A DNA stretch of 64,000 nucleotides, taken from NCBI RefSeq assembly GCF_004664715.2, contig NC_051069.1:1-64000 (forward strand), in the 5' to 3' direction. A model generated the notes under the pieces. That model saw nothing but the letters and a program-made list of their open reading frames with translations, had not been told where the DNA came from and did not search any database. Source of the DNA: Peromyscus leucopus (Eukaryota > Chordata > Mammalia > Rodentia > Cricetidae). The position numbers and the translations under genes are program-made. Each line of letters begins with the position of its first letter. The stretch's first letter is position 1. Positions 35,584 through 47,437 of this stretch are shown here, piece after piece.

Positions 35584-36332
35584 TTTTTTTTTTTTTTTTT
35601 TCCGAGACAGGGTTTCTCTGTGTAGCTTTGGGTCTGTCCTGGAACTCACTCTGTAGACTAGGCTGGTCTTGAACTCACAGTGTTGTGGCTGCATCGCTAG
35701 ACCCCCCCAGCAAGACCACCACAGAGCCAATATCTGATGCAAAACACACAGGGTTTATTGATAACAAGCAAGCTCGGCCTTGGTCCGTGTCCAACACTCG
35801 ACACAGCGGGTGGAGGAGGACAGCCCTGAGCTCTCAGGGTGAGGGGTTTTTAAAGGGAAAAACCAAAAGCAGGGTGGTACAAGCCTTTGTTTTGCATCAT
35901 ATGATTGGGTGAGAGTGTGTAACCTTTGAATTTACTAGTTGGGGTTACAGATATCATTTTTGGGCAGGCCTGGACAAGTCCCAGGCTCTATCCTTGAGCT
36001 GCCATGGAGGCTGGCTGTCCCAGCACATTCACATTGACCTATGCACGTAGCTCTAAGCTGGTGAGGGGTCCCAGACAGTAAACAACTGGCTGAACCTTGA
36101 GCAGTCAGAGTACGTGCAGAAAGGGAGCTACTGCAAGGACTGTGTCTTTTGTTCACGGCCCTCCCAGAAACTGTTTGCTCAAGTCTCAGGAAACTGAAAT
36201 TGAGGCCTGATCTCTGAGAGAAGACTGAGCAGCCTGTTATGGCGTCTGCCTGGTCCTTTTAACAGAGATCCGCCTGCCTCTGCCTCTCAAGTGCTGGGAT
36301 TAAAGGCATGCACCACCACCGCCCAGCTAAAA
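35584..36332 (-). mobile_element. B1 SINE split by a solo LTR
   Basis: Left part 35584-35680 ('CCGAGACAGGGTTTCTCTGT' to 'GAACTCACAG'), right part 36265-36332 ('GAGATCCGCCTGCCTCTGCC' to 'CACCGCCCAGC'). Confidence 0.9.
35681..36264 (-). mobile_element. Solo LTR inserted in a B1
   Basis: A TGTTG...AACA-bounded segment interrupts an antisense B1 (left part 35584-35680, right part 36265-36332). On the minus strand AATAAACCC (35759-35751) lies 73 nt from the end, as in an R/U5 region. The target duplication is unclear: ACAG flanks both sides only if the right end is placed three bases earlier. The family is not identified. Confidence 0.8.
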
Positions 36333-36512
36333 AAAAATATTTTTATTTTTTGAGATATACCTAGCCAAGTATCACCTTGAGCTCCTGGTATTCCTGTGGC
36401 TACTTTTCAGTGCTGGGATTATAGGTGTGCAGCACTATGTGTAGTTTGGCTCCAACGCATGCTTTGTACATGCTAGGTAACCACTCTACCACTCTACTGA
36501 TTAAACTACATC

Positions 36513-36768
36513 TGTTAGCATTCAGGCATCTGTACTGGCCCGCCCTCAGGGTCCTGACAGGATAGACCTCAGCTGCAGCCACTAAGAGCACCCACTGTGC
36601 ACATCTGCTACGTCTCCTTATAAAAGGCGGGCCTTGTACACCTCCCTTCTCTCTCCTTTCTCATCCCTAGGGACCAGTCTCGGCCCCCTTCTCTCCCCTC
36701 CCCCTCAATAAACCTATGTGAGCCCTGTTATATGGGGTGACTCCTTCCCACGGTTTTAAAATACAACA
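36513..36768 (+). repeat. 5' LTR
   Basis: TGTTAGCATT...ATACAACA. A TATA box (TATAAAAGG, 36619-36627) and a poly(A) signal AATAAA (36707-36712) are correctly ordered for U3-R-U5. Confidence 0.92.
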
Positions 36769-36952
36769 CAGGCTCCTAGTCGGGGAAGGCTCTCCCAGCA
36801 GTCTGAAACGTGCTGGGACCCTGGCACCTGGTCTGCCCGCAACAGCCCTATTTTCCCACCTAACGGATGGGGTCGCTGGGGTCTCTCCATTCAACACCGG
36901 CTTTTGGTAAGCCCCCCACTTCTGGCCATTTCCCACGAATGAGGCTTTGAAT

Positions 36953-37695
36953 AAGGCTTCGTTTCTCGAGCACAGTCCTCGCCTTCTGGCTTTTCTCGGA
37001 GTCCTGGTACCAGGCGACTGTGTCTCACTCGGGCTCCTAGCCCATCGGCCCCTGCTTTTTTGGACGATGGGCCGCTGGGCAGCTTGTGCCTCCTGGTTGG
37101 TCCTCGCTGAATCTCTGGGATGCTATAGGTCCCAGCCCTTGCACCTTTTCTACCTCGCTCATCGAAAATGCACCTACCACCATATAGCACGTGATTTAAG
37201 GGCTTAACTTACCTGCCTTTGCAGTCGGACTTGGCTCCATAAAATGGCCTCTACGATCGCCCCATATCCCATGTCCCGGTGTTTCCCAGGACCTTTGTCA
37301 TTTCTGCCAGCGATCCGATAAATAGATACCCCACTTTCAAGCTTTCTCTTATCAAGTCCCTACTCGGATGTAGCCTTTCATTCTTTGCTCTCCCTGTTGT
37401 GTGTGGCGTGTTTGCTTAGTGACATGCCTTGGCAGGGCTGGCCAAAGGTACCCGCTTCACGCTATGACCCCGCCTGCCTGCCTCCGCAGCAGACCTGCTC
37501 TTGCACCTGCAACAAATCTGCTTTCTCATTAACCGACAGCTTTGCCGTCCATTCAGTACCACGCGCCTCCAACCATTCCCCTAGAAGCGAGGCTTCATTT
37601 CCCGAGCACAGTCTTTTCCTAGCCTTCTGGCTTTTCTCGAAGTCCCGGTACCAGGCGACTGTGTCTCTCGAGGGCTCTTAGCCCTCGGCTCCTGT
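36953..37695 (+). repeat. Internal duplication in the ERV
   Basis: A segment with 'CTTCTGGCTTTTCTCG' and 'GTACCAGGCGACTGTGTCTC' occurs at 36953-37055 and again, diverged, at 37589-37695, about 640 bp apart in the same orientation. Confidence 0.85.
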
Positions 37696-38020
37696 TCTTG
37701 CGTGACAGCGCACTGAACAGCTTGTGCGCGCTTCCTCAGGCCCTGGCTCTTTGCTCGACAGAACATTGAGCGGCTTGTACCATTCTCTCTGCCTCATCCT
37801 TGGGAACTGTGCCACACACCCACCTCCTTGATCTCGTTGGAATGCCTTTTGGAGACCCATTGGCCATTCTTTGGACCAGGCAGTTGGGGAACTGAGAAAG
37901 AAGTCTCCACTTTCTTCCCTTTTCCTTGCTCCAAGATCTGCTTGTGTCTGTCTGCTCTTCCTCTCTAAATGTTCTGTTTGCTGCAACATGCGAATCAGAG
38001 ATGGAGAAGCCAGCTTCATC

Positions 38021-38358
38021 TTGCACAGCACACACTGGGTACTCAACTCCTGTTTAATTCTGTGTGTGTGTGCATGTAACTATTAACAGCACAGCACACA
38101 CTGGGTACTCAACTCCTGTTTAATTCTGTGTGTGTGTGCATGTAACTATTAACAGCACAGCACACACTGGGTACTCAACTCCTGTTTAATTCTGTGTGTG
38201 TGTGTGCATGTAACTATTAACAGCACAGCACACTGGGTACTCAACTCCTGTTTAATTCTCTCTGTGTGTGTGCATGTAACTATTAACAGCACAGCACACA
38301 CTGGGTACTCAACTCCTGTTTAATTCTGTGTGTATGTGCATGTAACTATTAACAGCAA
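38021..38358 (+). repeat. 66-bp tandem repeat, five copies
   Basis: A unit containing CACTGGGTACTCAACTCC, a short TG run and TGTAACTATTAACAG occurs five times, with CTGGGT at 38035, 38101, 38167, 38233 and 38301. Copies are nearly identical except for the TG run length and small indels. It lies within the ERV interior. Confidence 0.95.
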
Positions 38359-38666
38359 CCACGTGGCTCGCCTCCGGTCTTGGCTGGTGACCTCATCATG
38401 ATTTCTTGTGAGCTCCAGGGAGTTGACTTGGATCCATCTGAACAACATCTTGCCAGGTCCAGTCGGTGCCAGATGGTTCCACAGAGCCTGGCCATCGAAG
38501 TCAAACAGCCAGCTACCCCAGGACGTGGCCAGCACCCTAGTTTTCTCAGGTCCCACCAAGATAACCGATGCCCCCCAGGCCAGCGGGAAGCAGTCTAGAG
38601 AACATGGCGCCCTCATCCCGCCTCACCTGCTACCCTTTTCTAACTCCTCACCTTTTTATAATAAAC

Positions 38667-38681
38667 AAAAGGGAGGAGGAA
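38667..38681 (+). other. Polypurine tract of the ERV
   Basis: AAAAGGGAGGAGGAA ends exactly where the 3' LTR begins (TGTTGGCA), the expected plus-strand primer position. Confidence 0.88.
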
Positions 38682-38942
38682 TGTTGGCATTTAGGCATCT
38701 GTACTGGCCTGCCCTTGGGGTCCTGACAGGATGTCCTCAGCTGCAGCCACTAAGAGCACCCCTGTTCGCATTCGTTATGTTTCCTTATAAAAGGCAGGCC
38801 TTGTACACCTCCCAGCTCTCCTTTCTCTCCCTCTTCCCCAGGGACCAGTCTCTGCCTCCTTCTCTCCCCTTCCCTTCAATAAACCTCCAAGAGGGCCCTG
38901 TTATATGGTGTGACTCCTTCCCGCCGTTTTTAAAATACAACA
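38682..38942 (+). repeat. 3' LTR
   Basis: TGTTGGCATT...TACAACA, with TATAAAAGG at 38786-38794 and AATAAA at 38878-38883. It differs from the 5' LTR by scattered substitutions and small indels, so the insertion is not very recent. Confidence 0.92.
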
Positions 38943-38947
38943 ACATC

Positions 38948-39257
38948 CCCAGCCCTAAAGGTACTTTTTGAAAAAGAGAGCACAGCCTGAGTAAGATCAG
39001 AGGCAAGAGTATGTGCTTTATCCAGGAAACAGCAAGTTTGGCAGGACAAGTTTTGAAAGATAAAAGTGGGATGTACTGCACAAAGCTTTAGCACTCAGCC
39101 CTACCCACTTCTCAAAAGGTTTGAAGGAGCCCACTGCTCAGCACCCTCAGAAGGAGCCTGGATTCTGAGTTATGTCCTTTAAATCTATTATTTGATAGAA
39201 AATGGGGGATGATTAAAAAACTGTCTTTCATGGAAGCACATTCAAATACAGAGTAAA
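38948..39257. other. Unique sequence, no gene recognised
   Basis: It starts with the end of the SINE split by the ERV ('CCCAGCCCTAAAGG'). Nothing else recognised. Confidence 0.55.
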
Positions 39258-39428
39258 GGCCGGGCGGTGGTGGCGCACGCCTTTAATCCCAGCACTCGGG
39301 AGGCAGAGCCAGGTGGATCTCTGTGAGTTTGAGGCCAGCCTGGGCTACAGAGTGAGTCCCAGGAAAGGCGCAAAGCTACACAGAGAAACCCTGTCTCGAA
39401 AAACCAAAAAAAAAAAAAAAAAAAAAGA
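39258..39428 (+). mobile_element. B1 SINE, little diverged
   Basis: 'GGCCGGGCGGTGGTGGCGCA' to 'TCGAAAAACC' plus poly(A); flanked by AGAGTAAA on both sides. Confidence 0.95.
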
Positions 39429-39639
39429 GTAAAAACCAAAATTGAACGACGATGAACCTGCACAAATTCATATGCAGATTAAATAGCTGTCTTGATTTTA
39501 AGTAACATTCTGGCTGTCTTCCACCCTTCTCCCATCATTTCATCTTCCCCAGGGCATATTCTGTGTTCATCTATGTATTTCAGCGTGAATATATAAAAAA
39601 GATGGATGTTATTTACTGTTTTGGTGTCTCCCCGCCCCC

Positions 39640-40330
39640 CCTCCCCCTCCTGTCCCAGACAGAGTTTCTCTGTTTCCTTGGCTGTACTGGAACCTACTCT
39701 GTAGACCAGGTTGGCCTAAAGGTGTGTGCCACTATGTCTAACAGATGGGTATTATTGTATAAACAAAGTGCCCTTAGCACACCCAGTAATTCCTCAGTAT
39801 CCACGAGGAACAAGCCCTTATTCAAATTTCCTCAACTATTCAGTTTCGTATTGTTTGTTTTGAAGCAGGGTCTCACTGTGTAGCTTTGGCTGGACTGGAA
39901 CTCAGAGGTCTACCTGACACTGCTTCTCTAGAGCTGGATTGAGGGTGGAAAAAAAATCTGTTTTTAACTTTATGTGCATTGGTATGAGGGTGTTGGATTC
40001 CCTGGAATTGGAGTTACAGACAGTTATGAGCTGCCATGTGGGTGCTGGGAATTGAACCTGGGTCCTCTATAAGAGCAGCCAGTGCTCTAAACTGCTGAGC
40101 CATCTCTCCAGCTCCGGAAAAATATTTCTTAAAATATTTTATTATTAATTTATTTTTTGAGGGTGAGCCAGCAGTTAAGAGCACTTGCTCTTAAAAAGGA
40201 CCCAGGTTTGGCTCCCTGTATGGCAGCTCACAACCACCTGAACCTCTAGTTCTAGGGAAACCCAATGCTCTCTTCTAGCCTCTGTGGACAGACATTCAGG
40301 CAAGACTCATACATGTAAAATTAAAAAAAG
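39640..40330. mobile_element. Cluster of degraded SINEs
   Basis: Antisense B1 pieces 39655-39745 and 39860-39935, an antisense B2/B3 at 39955-40117 ('GAGCCATCTCTCCAGCTCC') and a sense B3-like copy at 40155-40330. Confidence 0.7.
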
Positions 40331-40368
40331 AAAAATCTTTACAAACAACAAAAAACCAGAAAAATATG

Positions 40369-40625
40369 GGGCTGGAGAGATGGCTCAGCGGTTAAGAGCA
40401 CTGGCTGTTCTTCCACAGGTCCTGAGTTCAACTCCCAGCACCCACATGGTGGCTCCCAACCATCTGTAATGAGATCTGGTGCCCTCTTCTGACCTGCAGG
40501 GACACATGCAGGCAGAACAATGTATACATAATAAATAAATCTTAAAAACAACAACAAAAAAAAAAAAAAAAAAAAAAGAAAAGAAAAAGAAAGAAAGAAA
40601 GAAAGAAAGAAAAGAAAAAGAAACC
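40369..40625 (+). mobile_element. B2 SINE with expanded A/GAAA tail
   Basis: 'GGGGCTGGAGAGATGGCTCA' to 'ATAATAAATAAATC', then a long A and GAAA tail to 40625. Confidence 0.94.
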
Positions 40626-41061
40626 ACAAGTAAAATCTAAAGGCAATGAGGAAAAAAATAAAGAAGGTTGGAAGGCAGAAGAACGAAGAGAAATACCAGT
40701 CATAAAAGTCAACTCATTCTTATTTTTTAAAGTGGAATGAACTTCAAAGGAGCCAGCTGCTCGATGACTGCAGCAGGTAGTGTGAGCGAGCACCTTGTTG
40801 TGTACCGCGTAAGGTACAGACCGGGCTTTAAGATGGAGGCTGCTCTGGTCCTACCTCCTACTGTCCCTGGCACCTTCGTCATTTCATCTCTGAAATACAA
40901 TCTTCTCAGGTGAAAAGCAATTATTCTTTCAGGGCTGTTATCAGGAAGTGAGAACATATGTGAAATATTTAGTATAGGACCTAATGCAAAGAAATACTCA
41001 ACACAGGGCAGCAAGGCCATTCTTTATGATAGACTTTTTTACTTATTAAAAACTGTTTTCC
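40626..41061. other. Unique sequence, no gene recognised
   Basis: Nothing recognised on either strand. Confidence 0.55.
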
Positions 41062-41230
41062 AGCTGGGCGGTGGTGGTGCACGCCTTTAATCCCAGCACT
41101 CGGGAGGCAAAGGCAGGCGGATCTTTGTGAGTTCGAGGCCAGCCTGGGCTACCAAGTGAGTTCCAGGAAAGGCGCAAAGCTACACAGAAAAACCCTGTCT
41201 CAAAAAAACAAAACAACAACAACAACAACA
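41062..41230 (+). mobile_element. B1 SINE
   Basis: 'CAGCTGGGCGGTGGTGGTGC' to 'CTGTCTCAAAAAAACAAAAC' and (CAA)n. Confidence 0.94.
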
Positions 41231-41281
41231 AAACAACAACTGTTTCCCCTTCTCTCCAAGAAAAAGTACTTCTAAGAGAAA

Positions 41282-41995
<714 letters not shown>

Positions 41996-42298
41996 GGGAA
42001 GTCTTTCTTGAAAGTCTTTGTCTTCACTTCCTTCTCCTGTAAGATTATTAACTCTAGAGCAGGAATACATTAAAAAAAACTTTACATTGTATATGATTCA
42101 ATTAACAAACTTGTAATATGCTGTTTATTATATGTATTTAATAAGAAGTGGTCTACTGCAGTAATAGGAACTGAGACGATTTGTAGCTATGAGAATAATA
42201 CCCAATTTGTCAGTTTATAGAGGAGGGTGGACAGCAGTTAACAGCTTATACCAGTGAACTTCTAAATGAAGCCTTAAGAACCTTTGGCCTCTCAAGAA

Positions 42299-42490
42299 AC
42301 CAACCAACCAACCAACCAACCACCAACCAAAAAAGCCCTGCAGTGTGGCAGATGCCTTTAATTCCAGTACTCTGGAGGCAGGGGCAGGTAGATAGATCTC
42401 TATGAGTTAAAGGCCAACCTGGTTTAGAGCTAGTTCCAAGGTCAGCCAAGGCTACACAAAGAAACAGTCTTGAAAAACCAAAATCAAACA
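42299..42490 (+). mobile_element. (AACC)n and B1 SINE
   Basis: (AACC)n 42299-42322, then a diverged B1 42333-42490. Confidence 0.88.
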
Positions 42491-42614
42491 AAAACTTTTA
42501 GCCTCATGTTTGCCTTCTCTCTCCTCTTCTCCTCCACAGCTTGTTATACAGCCGACTTTGTAATTAATTCCTTACCAGGCTTTGAGCTCTCCAAAAGTGG
42601 GCTCAGTATCTTAA

Positions 42615-42800
42615 GAAGCTGGAAAGATGGCTGAGCAATTTACGAGCAGGCCTACTGCTCTTTCAGGTCCCAGGCTCAGTTCCCAACACCATGTGACTCT
42701 AGCTCTTGGAGAACCAACATTCTCCTTTGGGCTCTGTGAGCACCAGCACACATGGATGGATGTACATATGCACATGCACACACATAAAAATAAATACTTA
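42615..42800 (+). mobile_element. B2/B3-type SINE
   Basis: 'AAGCTGGAAAGATGGCTGAG' to 'ACATAAAAATAAATACTTAA'. Confidence 0.82.
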
Positions 42801-42886
42801 AAATTCTCATTGATCTTACTCAGCTGTTGTCTTCCTTTTGACCACTAATGGTCTCCTCCCAAAGATGAAGTCCTTGATTTTTTTTT

Positions 42887-42976
42887 CTTTTCTTTTTTTT
42901 TTTTTCCAGAGCTGAGGACCGAACCCAGGGCCTTGCGCTTCCTAGCGCTCTACCACTGAGCTAAATCCCTAACCCC
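42887..42976 (-). mobile_element. ID SINE (BC1-related)
   Basis: Poly(T), 'GAGCTGAGGACCGAACCCAG' to 'GAGCTAAATCCCTAACCCC', with a short internal deletion. Confidence 0.92.
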
Positions 42977-42984
42977 GATTTTTT

Positions 42985-43335
42985 TTTTTTAAAAAGATTT
43001 ATTTATTATGTATACAGTGTTTGGCCTGCATGTGTTCCTGCAGGCCAGAAGAGGGCACCAAATGGTTGTGAGCCACCATGTGGTTACTGGGAATTGAACT
43101 CAGGACCTTTGAAGAGCAGCCAGTGCTCTTAACTTGAGCCATCTTTTTAGCTCATCCTTGATATTTTTATGTTATGAAATCTAAAATTACAGTATATTTA
43201 TTTATTTTGTGTGTGTACATGTCCACCACAGTAGACATGTTGTAGAATCATTGTCTTTTCACTACTTGGGTCCTGGTAACTGAACTTAGACTGGGGGTAG
43301 CTACCTTTACCTGCTGAACCATCTCAATGGCCCAA
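42985..43335 (-). mobile_element. B2 followed by B3-type SINE
   Basis: Antisense B2 42985-43155 ('GGCCAGAAGAGGGCACCAAA') and a degraded antisense B3 43195-43335. Confidence 0.8.
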
Positions 43336-43820
43336 TAGATAACCACATGCCACAGGAAGCATGCTCCTCTTCCAACCTTGAATAATAAACCAATAATCTA
43401 GCAAATTGGCTTTTTAGGTTTTTGCTTGTCCAGTGAGACTAGGATGGTGTGTAGAATGACTAACTGGGGAATTCTGGATTTTTCTCTGATAAAGGCAGTA
43501 AGAACTGCTGTTACTATCCTTGGGATGAAGGAGGACATAATTAAGCTACAGAAACCACAGTGACTATGAGGAACACAAAAGCGAACTGATGATCAAAGAA
43601 CTGAAAACACAGAGACCAGAGCTGGCTGTGCAAACCAACCAGTGAGTGAGCTAACTCCTTGAGCTTCTGTCTGCAGCTCTACTTTCCAGAGCTGAAGTGC
43701 TGAAGTCTCCATACATTGCAAACTCATCGCAAGCTCCGAGGCTGAGGAAATCGTCCTGCCTTACCACCCCAGTGGTTGGGGCTATAGGGTACGACTTTTG
43801 ACACTAAAATTTTTAAGAGA
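43336..43820. other. Unique sequence, no gene recognised
   Basis: Nothing recognised. Confidence 0.5.
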
Positions 43821-44457
43821 ACAGCTAAATTTCCCTACGGCTTGAGGCAGTTTTAGCTAAATTTCCTTACAGCTTGAGGCAGTTTTGTACATCATACTTC
43901 AAGTAACATCCAGGTGGTTCATTGCTGTGGGATGTTCTGTATGTCCTGTGGGATGTTCTGTATGTCCTATGGGAGCCCGTTCTCGGGTTCCTCATGGCGT
44001 TACCCAGCAGGTCTGCATAGAGGATGATTAGGACCTCGGGCCTGAGTGCAGGTGTCTGAGATGGTCTGCACTTGGCTGTGCTGTGGGATGGTCTGTATGT
44101 CAAGTTGCTCTGATTGGCCAATAAATGAAACACTGATTGGCTGTGCCTATGCAGGAAGTATAGGCGGAACTAACAGAGAGGAGAAATAAAAGAACAGGGA
44201 GGCAGAAGGAGTCACTGCCAGTTGCTGCCAGGACAAGCACATGTGAAGATGCCGGTAAGCCACGAGCCATGTGGCAAGGTATAGATTTGTGGAAATTTAA
44301 GCTATAAGAACAGTTAGCAAGAAGCCTGCCACGGCCATACAGCTTGTAAGCAATATAAGTCTCTGTGTTTACTTGGTTGGATCTGAGCAGCTGTGGGACT
44401 GGCGGGTGACAAAGGTTTGTCCTGACTGTGGGCAAGGCAAGAAAACTCTAGCTACAG
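43821..44457 (+). repeat. LTR-like repeat with internal tandem units
   Basis: Contains a 33-bp doublet ('AGCTAAATTTCC...GGCAGTTTT', 43824-43890), a 21-bp unit 'TGTGGGATGTTCTGTATGTC' repeated near 43926-43968 and again, altered, at 44081, and text 'CCAATAAATGAAACACTGAT' and 'AGCAAGAAGCCTGCCACGGC' known to me as dispersed in rodents. Confidence 0.65.
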
Positions 44458-45309
44458 TTCATTGCTTTTGTCTTGAGAGACTGATCTTTTCCAGGGTTAC
44501 TTCCATTTTCAAGTGCTTTGGAGTTTTGGTTTGTAGGTTCATCTATGTGGGGAGCCTTCCTATATAGTTCACCCCCCTCCTTTCTCAGTCTTCACTCTCC
44601 TTTGTGACTGCCCCCTGCCTAATGTGGGAGTCTCCCTGTATTTTACTCCCCTTCCTTGCTGTTTTCACTGACTTTGTGACTGCTTTTACCTGTCTAACCT
44701 CAGGGCTCTAGCTGAGGGCTGTCAGCTATTCAAAGATCTGCACATACAGGGAAGGAGGTTGTTTTACCCAGACCATGTCTAGGAGATGTTATAGTCCCAG
44801 ATGCTGGTTCTTGCTGATTCTGTATCAAAGTAACCAAATTCCATCCTAGACTCTGGTTCCCTTTGTAGGAGCTGAAGTTTCTGATGTCTTCTGCCTCTTT
44901 GTAGAGCCATGGCCTGTGTCCTGGCTTACAATTTCTGTACATCTTAACATATCTGGGACTTGAAGATTTTCATGTTTGTATTCAATGCTCCTGAAATACA
45001 GCAACCTAGATAGGCCCCAACCTAACAACTGAAAGCAAATATCACGTGAAAGAACAAACAAAAAGATGGCCTTTTTGATAACACAAACTCTATGCCATGT
45101 ACCATTGGCAACAAAATCTCAAGTGAATAACACAATTCCAGAGAATGGAGAAAGAGCAAGCAGTCAGTTCCTTTGGATCAGCAGAGATGTGGCATGTTTT
45201 GAATTGTACCCCCCCCCCCATTTCACCAGTTCAATACAGCATCAGGTACATATTTATAAAATGGCAAATTGCTCATAAAAATACATCCCATAAATCATCT
45301 TAACATCCA
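44458..45309. other. Sequence between LTR and RFX7 3' end
   Basis: No repeat or gene recognised; a C run is at 45210-45219. Part of it could still be RFX7 3' UTR if a distal poly(A) site is used. Confidence 0.5.
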
Positions 45310-47386
45310 GTCAGTATAATATAAAACGTTTTTAATTGTTTTTGAAAACATTTAAAAAACAATTTGAGCACTTTTAATAAAAAAAGAGAACTGAAATGCT
45401 ACTGCGATGTTCCACTACTGTAATCTCAGCAGGTACAACAGACAACAAAGCACCGGGGTCTGACTCTGCACTAAATGAGACACACAACAGGGCTTGCTCT
45501 TGTCGCCTCTGGTGTAGTAAGCACACTGTAGTACAAGACTGTTATCTGAACCTCAGATGCACTGCACAAAACACGCTCCTTCCTGCTCAGTTCAAAAGTC
45601 AGTGCTTATTGCAATTATATGCAAAAGTATTTACTTCATGAAGTCTTATCATGATAAAACAGTATGCAAAATGTTTCAAACATCAAAACAATGAAAAAAA
45701 AAAAACCCAAGAAAAGAACATATTCAACAACAACTAAGCAGAATTAGTAAACATTAAAAAAGCAAAATAACCTGTGAATAACTATGCTCACCTGGTTAAC
45801 ACAGAGCCAGTTTCAATACAGCCAAGAGGGGAAAAAAAGTGGTTACAGGATTACCTAGTACTGTACAAGATAAGTCAAGAACACTCATGCACATTTTGTG
45901 ATCATGTATTAACATGGTGAAGCAAACTAAATTCTTCCTGCTGTAATATTCTCATGTAAGAGAATAAGAAATAGAAATATCTCATTGAGATCAGTGCACA
46001 TTGCTACATAAGACAATTTCATCTGTCACTTTGATGATATTTTGTCTTTTCATAATGAAACACATTTAAAAATTTTAATCTGTGGACTGTACTGGTTGCA
46101 TTTATCCTAAGAGATGTGCCTACCACAGGTTCAACAAATTTAGTGCAATATATGAACCCCAAAAAGTTTGCTGGACGAATTCAGCCAAATTTAAAGAGTT
46201 TGCTGCAATACTGTACAGGGGGGGTTTAAAAATCCTCCAGTCTCTATACTTTTTTTTTTTTTTATCAAAAAAGATTTCCATTATTTTTATATTAGTAGGA
46301 AGCTAACAATGTAAACAGGGATTAGAATGGCCTCAAAGTCTCCTTTTCAGAGTATCTCACTGAGAAAGGCTCCCATCATCTGTTAGAAGAAATCACACAG
46401 TCTCCTTTGGGTATTACATACTTTGGTGTGCAGTAGTGCTGTGTCTCAATGTACAGTGAAGAAATAACTAGTATCAAGAAAAAAAAAAACCTAACAAATC
46501 ATTAAACCAAATTAACAGCAAACACACACATATGCCAGTAACTAGGACATATCCATAGATAAACCTCTGAGCCAACTCTAGCACCATTGATTTATTAGAA
46601 TATGTTAATACCCTACTCTTCAAACCTGTTGAACAATGGACCCTTATTAAATTAACTCTTCCATTATATTTGTTTAATATTCAGATTGCAGTCTTCTGAT
46701 TTATTTTTGAATTAAGGTAAAGAAAAGTTTGGCTAGGTTCAGGAGAGTACAGTGAATGGTTTCATGTTAGCTTTTAAGAACTTAAGGTTAACTTTAATCT
46801 CTTTGAAAATTATCTTGAAACTCACTTAAATGAAGCTGCCCACTAGTTTTGTGTTAACATGAAATTCATAAATACTATTCATAAACCAAAATGGGAGCCA
46901 TAGAGAAACACTTTAAAACAAATCCTGAGTGCTTTACTTCTTTTGCAACTGTGTCCATCACAATAAATAAGTTAAGCAAGTAATAAAATGCTCCTCTTCT
47001 TCAAGTACTATTATCACCCACTTTGTTTTATCAGAGATACAAAGGTCTGAGGCTACACCTCACATGAGGAAATGCTTTTTTGCTGGGCTCTTAACATTAT
47101 CTCTTTCCTGCTTGGTGTTCTGCAAAGGATCCATGATCAAACTGCATTACTACATTCCGAGAAGCGAGGGAGTGAGCAAGCTGAGGAAAGCCGATCACTA
47201 AAGGACACCATGGCGACAGCATCAAAGTCAGTCTGTAGTAGAACTTCAGTATGTACACAGAGCTATGGTGAAGAAACTAAGAAAAAGCCTCTACTGCCCT
47301 TCTAACACTCCAATCTCAACAAGCAAATAATAAAACACGAGACAGTTTCCTAACATGCTTGTACTTCTGCTATTAAATTTCAATGT

Positions 47387-47437
<51 letters not shown>

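Larger units (their letters stand above)
36513..38942 (+). mobile_element. Complete non-coding endogenous retroviral element (2,430 bp)
   Basis: Two similar direct repeats (36513-36768 and 38682-38942) both begin TGTT and end ACAACA. They flank a 1.9-kb interior with no gag, pol or env reading frame. A purine-rich tract sits directly before the right LTR. The element is bordered by the same five bases, ACATC (36508-36512 and 38943-38947), and lies inside an older antisense SINE. The interior carries a diverged ~100-bp internal duplication and a 66-bp tandem repeat. No standard tRNA primer-binding site was recognised after the left LTR. It is a non-autonomous element that must have been mobilised by a helper's proteins. 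The family is not identified. Confidence 0.9.

Noticed and set aside
38021..38358. CRISPR-like array
   Set aside because: Units are directly adjacent with no unique spacers, in a rodent ERV.
40339..40793. Phe/Ser-rich minus-strand frames near 40.6 kb
   Set aside because: They read through the A/GAAA tail of a B2 SINE.
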